Positions 57,194-64,000 of a stretch of 64,000 nt of DNA are shown piece after piece. Where the stretch lies: the NCBI GenBank assembly GCA_003260075.1, contig QLIY01000806.1, positions 1 to 64,000 on the forward strand, given 5' to 3'. Numbering within the stretch: position 1 is the stretch's first letter; each line of letters starts with the position of its first letter. Below the pieces are notes generated by a model. That model did not search any database. It saw nothing but the letters and a program-made list of their open reading frames with translations, and was not told where the DNA came from. Position numbers and translations under genes: made by a program. The DNA is from Phallusia mammillata (Eukaryota; Chordata; Ascidiacea; Phlebobranchia; Ascidiidae).

Positions 57194-58972
57194 ATGTCGA
57201 AAAGTTCAAAAGGTAAGAACTTGGCGTATAGTCTTGACATGTTGTCAGTACAATATCAATTGTATTTAAGTAAAGTATGACAAAGTAATTGCTCTTTGTT
57301 TTGTCTCATAATTGTCTTTTATCTTACATATTGTCTTAAACTTTTGTCCTATTGCTTGTTCATCTAAAAAACTAAGTTTGGTTTTAAAACCCGTTTGTAA
57401 TCAAAATTTGGTATGCATAAATGCAAGAACTTCAATTATAATTGTAACACCTTTTTTGTTTTTATCTTTTCCAGTTCCCCCTGGAAATTACCCAACCCAG
57501 CAAGCTGGCCCTTCTTATCCACATGCTCCACAACAAGGTTTGTTATAAATAAAATAAATGCAGTAAAACTTACTTCTTGAAAATCAACGTTCTTGATGTA
57601 TATCAGTGATTCTCAAACTATGTGAGAGAGATTTTCCAAGTGTGCCGCGAAATATTTCCCTTTTTGAAGTACATACCATCCCTGGTGTCTTAGGACTTCA
57701 TAACGAAATACTGGTGTGCATTACAACATTTCAAAGCTTATATTTTTCTAATCGTTAATAAAAAGCACCACAATAAAGTTGAAAATCAACATTCTTTGAA
57801 CAAATTTTGTTATGTCTACCTGCGAAGTGTGCCATTGAAGGAAATTTTAGTTCTTTACTGCTGTATGCTTAAAAAGTTTGAGAACCTCTGATTTACATAC
57901 TAAACAATTTGTTTCATTTTAAGGAGGTCAATATGGAGCTCCACCACCTTACACTCAACAAGCCCCTAACCAACAACCAGAAGTAGGGTATCATGTACAA
58001 GCCCAACAGGGATACCATCAACCCCCACCACAGGGCTATGGACAAGCACCGCCTCAAGGATATGGACAAGCACCGCCACAAGGATATGGGCAACCACCTC
58101 AGGGATATTACCAGCAACCACCCCAACAGCAATATGTTAGTTCAGTCCTTCTTGTCCTGTTCATGATGTCTCATTTGTAATTGCTAATTTTTAAACTAAT
58201 TCAGCTTTGTTTTGTGATTTAAAGTGAAAGGCAGTTGCAATAACTCAACAACCTAAGCAGTAAAAACCTTTTCTAACAAGTAGAGCTATTTCATTTGAGA
58301 GTCTTATGGGTTAACCACTAGGTCACTGTTACAAGGACAGAAATAAAAAAGGGGACTAATAATGGTAAATATATGATTTTTTGCAGCCACCACAAAATCC
58401 ACAATATTATGGGATGCCTCAACAAACTGTAAATGTCAAGAATGGTTTTGATGCCGGAGCAAGATTTGATGTTACAGCACCATCTATTCCAGTAAGTTGA
58501 TGTCTTTAATTTTTCCAGAAAACCAACTTTAATATTATCACTGTAATACCAAAGATTAAACCATTTGTAAAGATTGTCTCAAAATGATGTATTCCATTAT
58601 AAAGTCTGTGCAGACAATTCTGGTTACTAGCATATCCATATTGCTGTGCTTTTTAATGCAAAAATGCACAGCATGAGGGATTGGAAATTAGAAAAACAAA
58701 TTCAAAAGATAGTACTTTGGTGTGCAAAAACTTGCCACTACAGAAGGTTTCTGCCATACCTGAAGTAACTGTTTAAATTGCCATTAAGGGTAATGATAAC
58801 CAATAAATGAGGAACAGTTTAACATTGGTTTGTTCAATTACAGCCCCCGCCGCCAGGTTGTCTTCCAACTGCAGGCCAGGTTGCTGTAGCCCAAGGTCAA
58901 AATGTTGTCATGACAAAGAAGAAAGATAACTACGTGGTCGGAGGTTCTGATGGTGGATATGTCATCTTCTAG
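57194..58972 (+). CDS. DAZAP2: DAZ-associated protein 2
   Basis: Five exons: 57194-57212, 57475-57537, 57924-58135, 58387-58491, 58844-58972, phase-consistent, for 175 residues (human 168). DAZAP2 is a small Pro/Gln-rich adaptor that binds WW-domain proteins (NEDD4 family), RNA-binding DAZ and stress-response kinases. Seen: VPPGNYPTQQAGP at the start, a PPPY motif (residues about 34-37), a Gln/Gly/Pro/Tyr-rich middle with tandem GYGQAPPQ repeats, and the highly conserved C terminus NGFDAGARFDVTAPSIPP, PPPPGCLPTAGQVAVAQGQ and GGSDGGYVIF (human GGSDGGYTIW). The repeated GYGQAPPQ segment is an expansion compared with the human protein and gives a prion-like composition. A six-codon first exon is unusual but uses a good donor. 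It is divergent from TMEM127 and convergent with MED30. Confidence 0.93.
57604..57890. mobile_element. hAT-type element in DAZAP2 intron 2
   Basis: Ends CAGTGATTCTCAAACT and AGTTTGAGAACCTCTG; flanks ATGTATAT and ATTTACAT are a 6/8 match. Confidence 0.65.
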
Positions 58973-59284
58973 ATTACGTCAAAAGCACTTTGGAAAAGTT
59001 TAATGTCCATAGTCGCATATACACTGTATATTTAAATGTTAGTGTATGGTATTTTGAATGGTAAGCATTTCATCTTTGTAAATTTTAACATTTGTGGAAT
59101 GACCTTGTGGTAACTTTTTGAAACATCATTTGCATATAAACTACACCTTTGTCTCCATTATGTAGTTACAAAAATTGTCAGAATTGTTAACAAATGTACT
59201 AATCAATTACATGTGTGTGTTTATGTTTTCACATGATTTTAACAAATGGCAGTCAGTTATGTGTGTTTTGTATTTGTGTGTTCA
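58973..59284. other. Convergent 3' interval DAZAP2 / MED30
   Basis: Only 312 bases separate the two stop codons, so the 3' UTRs probably lie close together or overlap. No clear AATAAA is seen for DAZAP2 within it. It is TG/AT-rich and no other feature is recognised. Confidence 0.5.
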
Positions 59285-60822
59285 TCATGTAATTGTGCTT
59301 GTAAGAACTGAATTTGTGTTCCATACTAGTTCCGTCATTTGTGTGAGAAGTCTTTCCAATTGTTCATTTTTGGTGTAAAGTTGTTGTTCCAATTCTCGTT
59401 TCCTTTTATCCAACGCCTAAAAGATTGTAAATATTTTTTTGCAAGTTTTTTGTAGTGCACTTGAATAAAGTATTCAAAAAATAGCAACTAGTTTTAAAGG
59501 TGTATGACAAGAGGTGTATAATAAAAAACAATCTTTCAAAGTGTAGGGCAAGAGAGTTTAAAACAAGCATTTTGTCTGTGCTAATTGGACCAATAAATAC
59601 AAAAGCTGATGAGCAAATAGCTTAAATACTCCTGCTTTGTGTTCATATGATTATATTGAATTAATTGTCAAAATAATTACTGTCAACTTACAATTATCAT
59701 TTAAAACTCACAAGAAAATGAAAATTGGACATCACACACACCTGTTCTTTCAGTGACTTTAGATTTGGGTCTTTTTCCTTTTCCTCACTAAAAAGTTTTA
59801 CAGCAAAAACAGATGTTGAACTTTTTTATAATATAAGAAAATATATTCATTTCACTTTAATTAAGCAAACATCACTTTAATTTAACTAATATTGTTTCAA
59901 AAGCATCATTTCCACAAAAAGATTCTCCAACAGTTTTTGTGACTAAAGTATATTTTATCACACACATATAACTTAAGCTCAGGGAATATAACCTGTGAAG
60001 TTGATAAAAGACCCAATTTAAGTAAAGCCCAAAGCCTGAATCATGCAGAAAAAACAGACCTGTAAGTTATGACTTGTTCTACACCTAATATTCAAAAATA
60101 GAACATATTTACCTGTCTGGCCCACACAAAGGAATAAGAGATTCTGCACTCGGTTGTCCATCCACCAAATGTTTGTGGCACTCGTTGTAGATGACACGAA
60201 GTTTTTTAAAGTGTCTTTCAATTTTATCTAACAGCTCCCGCAACTTGTTGCTTCTCTCCATGGCCACACGGTGGCTTGGATTTGTTCCATTAGGAAACTG
60301 TGTAAGTTTCAATGCCTGCAAAATTTAATTTGCATGATTAAACAGAAATGCATTCCTCAATAAAAAAATTTAAATATTTTCTAACAAAAGTTTAATTTTA
60401 AATCAGCCGTATATTTGTAGAAAGCTGATATACAAGTCGTCCAAGGCTGAAAACAATCAGGGGGGCATCTCCCGACCCCCCAAACACACAATTTTGAATT
60501 TAAATTTTTTCAGAACCTTCAAAAGTTCAATTAGTGTTAAATTTTAACTTCCGTACCATTCTGTACAGCTTTACGAAATTTTTGCTACCAAACCCTATCT
60601 AGAGTTTTGTTCTGGCTCTGCTACTGGTCTTAGCTGGCCACAAAACCAACTAACACCATACCTAAAAAATTGATACCATGTAAAATAGCCAATGTAACAA
60701 ACCTGAAATATTTCCACGGCATTTTGTATTATATCCTGCACAGTGTCCTGTCCGGCTTGGAACAAAGATATCGGATTAATTTCGGGTGGATTGGGTTTAC
60801 TTTCTGCCGAAGGCACAGCCAT
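59285..60822 (-). CDS. MED30: Mediator complex subunit 30
   Basis: Four minus-strand exons: 60822-60703, 60315-60113, 59787-59742, 59416-59285, phases 0, 2, 0, for 166 residues (human 178). MED30 is a metazoan-type Mediator head subunit that acts in the nucleus with RNA polymerase II. Seen: ISLFQAGQDTVQDIIQNAVE (human LCRIGQETVQDIVYRTME), ALKLTQFPNGTN (human LRNMQLPNGV), a helical stretch LRELLDKIERHFKKLRVIYN then ECHKHLVDGQP, SLIPLC (human QLIPYV), and a C-terminal coiled-coil KRKRELEQQLYTKNEQLERL followed by ELVWNTNSVL, the counterpart of the human LIWDINAML end. The start is the ATG at 60822; an upstream in-frame GTG is not needed. It is divergent from ATG3, 613 bases away. Intron 1 carries a G6/C6 hairpin-like stretch around 60461-60482. 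Confidence 0.92.
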
Positions 60823-61435
60823 CACAATTTTTAACTACGTTAAGGAAAAGTCGAAAAGGGAATCCTCAGTCCTCACGTTCAAAGTCTGTGCTCACGTTCC
60901 GACCACAAAATAGGGAATCCCCCCTGTAAACACGAATAAAAATAGTTTTTGTCGCAAAATTTATTAAATTGCAACCGTTTTATCAAACCAAACAGTTTGG
61001 TTTACCAACATTAAAAGAGAGAGAGTTTACGACTTCAAGAAAAATAAAATACTTTTTTAACATACATGTGACATTTTGAACGTTTTCTTTTTTATTTCGG
61101 AACAAAATATCACCATTAAATTAAGGTAAAGTGACAAAGTTTATCACATATCTAGGATAAGTTAAAAATTATTTTGTTTTATATTTTTAAACTTTTTTGT
61201 TTTGAAATGCAATTGTTAATGATACATTCTTTATTAGTAATTAAACACGATTTGTTATCCTTTAATAAAGTGGTAATCTTGTGTTTCGTATTGTATTTTA
61301 AATTCGTACCTTAATTTTTTCAAATGTTTTTCGATAAAAAGTAGAAGAAAATCATATGCGTTAATGCGTATGAGTTTGAGAGTGAGACTGAAATATATTT
61401 GCTTGAACTTTTTTGATTTGAAAGTAGGCAAAAAG
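60823..61435. promoter_or_regulatory. Shared 5' region of MED30 and ATG3
   Basis: A 613-base interval between two divergent start codons, AT-rich. Short direct repeats of a TCACGTTC-like phrase sit just upstream of MED30 (60876, 60892). The position implies a bidirectional promoter; no motif is identified with confidence. Confidence 0.45.
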
Positions 61436-64000
61436 ATGCAGAATGTATTTAATTCCGTCAAAAGCAGCGCATTGGGCGTTGCTGAAATGCTCACTCCTGT
61501 TCTTAAGGTAAAGCAATTCAAAGGTATTTTGCCAATAACATGTTTGTTTCACCAATTTTTCCTTTTTGCACATGGCTACATATTTTACATTGTTGTGGAA
61601 GAAACAGTTTTAATATTTAACACATACGTTATGATAGTGTTGCGTATTGTAGTAGTTACAAGATGCTTTTTAAACCAATTGAGGAGTTTAAGCCATGCAT
61701 TTTAAAATGTTACATTGTGCATTGTTTTAGAATTCGAAGTTTAAAGAAACAGGAGTTTTGACCCCAGAAGAGTTCGTAATTGCTGGTGACTTTCTGGTAC
61801 ATCACTGTCCAACTTGGCAGTGGCATACAGGAGAAAAATCCAAGCTGAAGCCTTACCTTCCCAGTGACAAGCAGTATCTACTCACCCGCAATGGTAAGAT
61901 AAGAAAACAGAATCTAATGGTCTGCAAGGGTAAAACTACAAGCCCAATACACTGCTTTTAGAGACAGTCTTACTTAAATTGTCTTTTAAAACATAGAATA
62001 AATCGTAAGCTTGTTGTATGTGCGATTTAAGAGAATTTATAAATATCCAGAGTTTTTGGTTTTTAAACATCAGGCGTTCAGTTCACAATCTCTATGCAAT
62101 TAAAATTAAATGGAATATGCAATTAATTAGTTCCCCCCCCCCACATCACTGTCCAACTTGGCAGTGGCATACAGGAGAAAAATCCAAGCTTAAGCCTTAC
62201 CTTCCCAGCGACAAGCAGTATCTACTTACCCGCAATGGTAAGATAACAAGATAAAACACACAGAATCTAATGGTCTGCAAGGGTAAAACTACAAGCCCAA
62301 TACACTGCTTTTAGGGACAGTCTTATTTAAATTGTCTTTTAAAACAGAAAATAAATCGTAAGCTTGTTCTATGTGCGATTAAATAGAATTTCTAAATATC
62401 CAGAGTTTTTGGTCTATAAACATCAGGCGCTCAGTTCACAATCTTTATGCAATTAAATGGAATATGCAATTAATTAGTATTCAATTACCCAGACAGTTTA
62501 AACATGACAATACCCGCTTATTCTCTTGTTTGTTTTTGAGTGGAATATTTTGTAAAAAGTAAAACAAACATCATTTGTTTTGCATGAAAGTACCTTGCCA
62601 CAAGCGCTGCAAACAAATGGAGTACAATGACGAACATGAAGCAATTATTGAAGATGGTGGTGACGGAGGTTGGGTAGACACACATCATAACGTCGATTTT
62701 GATAAATTACAAGGAGAAGTGAAAGAAATGACTTTAAAAGAAGTAAGAAACCTGTGATTTATGTTGAGAGTTCAGTGCTAAACTGAAAAACTAAATTACT
62801 TTTGTAGTTCAAGCTACTTTGTATTTGTACTCGAGTTTTAAGGCATTAGACCAGGAATTGTCCCCCCCCCCAATTATTGAAGATGGTGGTGACGGAGGTT
62901 GGGTAGACACACATCATAATGTCGATTTTGATAAACTACAAGGAGAAGTGAAAGAAATGACTTTAAAAGAAGTAAAAAGCTGTGATTTGTGTTGAGAGTT
63001 CAGTATTGAACTGAAAAACTAAATTACTTTTGTAGTTTAAGCAGTTTTCTATTTGTACTCAAGTTTTAAGGCATTAGACCAGGAATTGTAAAAAAACTGT
63101 AATTTAAATGTTTACAATTTCAGAAAAGTGGTAAGAAACTTGTGATTAAAGTTGGAAGTCCGTTGATCTAAAACTAAAATTTTGTAGTCGATGCAGTTCG
63201 TTGGACTAAAAACTAAGTTACTTTTGTAGTCGACAATTTTGTTTCTGAGGAAATCCCCCCCCCCATTTAAATGTTTACAATTTCAGAAAAGTGGTAAGAA
63301 ACTTGTGATTAATGTTGGGAGTCCGTTAATCTAAAACTAAAATTTTGTATTCGATGCAATTCATTGGACTAAAAACTAAATTACTTTTGTAGTTGACGCA
63401 ATTTTGTTTCTAAGGAAAGGTTATTTCTACGTCTGTAATTTCAGAAAAGTGGAGAGACCTCTGGTGGTAATAATGATGAAGATGATGACGATGATGATGA
63501 TGATGAGGCCCTCGACATGGAAGATTATGCAGAAATGCTTCAATCTGAGGACAGTGTAAGTATGTTGATGTGAATATAACTCAGACTCGCAATAAATGTT
63601 CTCTGAGTTGTGGGCATACAAACAAGTGAGCAACATTAGTTGAGCACATAGTATGGCTCTGGCAGGCCCCCCCCCCGAGGACAGTGTAAGTATGTTGATG
63701 TGAATATAACTCAGACTCGCAATACATGTTCTCTGAGCTGTGGGCATACAAACAAGTGAGCAACATTAGTTGAGCACGTTGTATGGCTCTGGCAGAATAC
63801 TTACCATGGACAGAATAGCTTTTCTTGTACATAGTTTACATGTAAGTAATGCAAAAATTGCACAGTCACACAGCTAAGAGAGAACATGCTCAAACCCAAA
63901 ATCCTTAAATGTAAAACAACAGACTAATCTGGTTAATTACTTATTTCACTTAAATGCACAGGAATCTTAAAATTCCATAGTCATTTGTTAAGAAAATCAT
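61436..64000 (+). CDS. ATG3: Ubiquitin-like-conjugating enzyme ATG3, N-terminal exons (runs off edge)
   Basis: Exons 61436-61507, 61731-61893, 62591-62742 and 63445-63555 join in phase (0, 1, 0, 0). ATG3 is the E2-like enzyme that transfers ATG8/LC3 to phosphatidylethanolamine during autophagosome growth. Seen: [20 protein letters not shown], an amphipathic membrane-sensing helix at the N terminus as in human ATG3, then [70 protein letters not shown], and an acidic flexible region with a run of Asp ([20 protein letters not shown]). The catalytic cysteine (HPC motif) and the rest of the E2 core must lie beyond 64000. Parts of exons 2, 3 and 4 recur at 62143-62237, 62872-62971 and 63677-63685 after ten-C runs. 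I treat these as haplotype duplicates and not as extra exons. Confidence 0.92.
62133..62142. repeat. Ten-C run joining duplicated flanks in ATG3
   Basis: 61799-62132 (3' part of exon 2 plus intron) recurs at 62143-62490. Confidence 0.85.
62862..62871. repeat. Ten-C run joining duplicated flanks in ATG3
   Basis: 62643-62861 (3' part of exon 3 plus intron) recurs at 62872-63090. Confidence 0.85.
63255..63264. repeat. Ten-C run joining duplicated flanks in ATG3
   Basis: 63102-63254 recurs at 63265-63419. Confidence 0.8.
63667..63676. repeat. Ten-C run joining duplicated flanks in ATG3
   Basis: 63547-63666 (end of exon 4 and donor) recurs at 63677-63796. Confidence 0.85.

Noticed and set aside
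60461-60482. G6-N10-C6 hairpin in MED30 intron 1 as a terminator or regulatory RNA
   Set aside because: A short GC hairpin in a eukaryotic intron with no partner evidence; more likely a repeat remnant.
61799-63796. Tandem duplication of ATG3 exons 2, 3 and 4
   Set aside because: Each duplicate is partial, begins immediately after a ten-C run and keeps the same donor. Inclusion would break the ATG3 frame, so assembly duplication is the better explanation.

Overview
This window is eukaryotic nuclear DNA from an animal: AT-rich, with many short introns bounded by GT-AG, and with chordate-type orthologues. Gene content, compact intergenic distances, many hAT-type and tRNA-derived repeats, and pairs of homologous segments that differ by a few percent (as two haplotypes would) point to an ascidian tunicate such as Ciona or a relative. 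The animal assignment is firm; the ascidian one is an inference. Gene models below were assembled by hand from reading frames, splice sites and intron phases. Every exon chain is phase-consistent except one frameshift, noted in the gene starting at 4888.

Layout. (1) 0.7-38.3 kb holds three paralogous receptor genes whose ectodomain is a string of LDL-receptor class A (LDLa) modules. One is a 5' fragment on the minus strand (704-1923). One is a complete but frameshifted plus-strand gene (4888-15917). One is a complete intact plus-strand gene of 905 codons (26265-38344). The last two end in a seven-transmembrane domain of the LGR/relaxin-receptor/GRL101 type. No leucine-rich repeats are visible, and extracellular loop 2 is unusually long. 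Between the two complete receptors lie HOGA1 (16624-20344, plus) and EMC3 (21849-25039, minus), which are convergent.

(2) 41.5-51.2 kb carries a tandem pair of MFSD6-like transporter genes with identical exon structure and patches of near-identity that suggest gene conversion. (3) 52.5-53.4 kb is an intronless orphan seven-transmembrane gene. (4) 54.4-64 kb is a dense housekeeping block: TMEM127 (minus) divergent from DAZAP2 (plus), DAZAP2 convergent with MED30 (minus), and MED30 divergent from ATG3 (plus, running off the right edge).

The strongest structural signal is not a gene. About two dozen runs of almost exactly ten C are scattered through the window, and at most of them the sequence just left of the run is repeated just right of it with a few percent divergence. 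This looks like an artificial spacer joining overlapping contig ends from two haplotypes, so several apparent exon or intron duplications are probably assembly artefacts. The two haplotypes also appear to preserve an occupied and an empty allele of a hAT-type transposon (3340-4660). The rest of the non-coding DNA is rich in short hAT-type elements with 8-bp target duplications, a tRNA-derived SINE family inside receptor introns, minisatellites and one Harbinger-like element.
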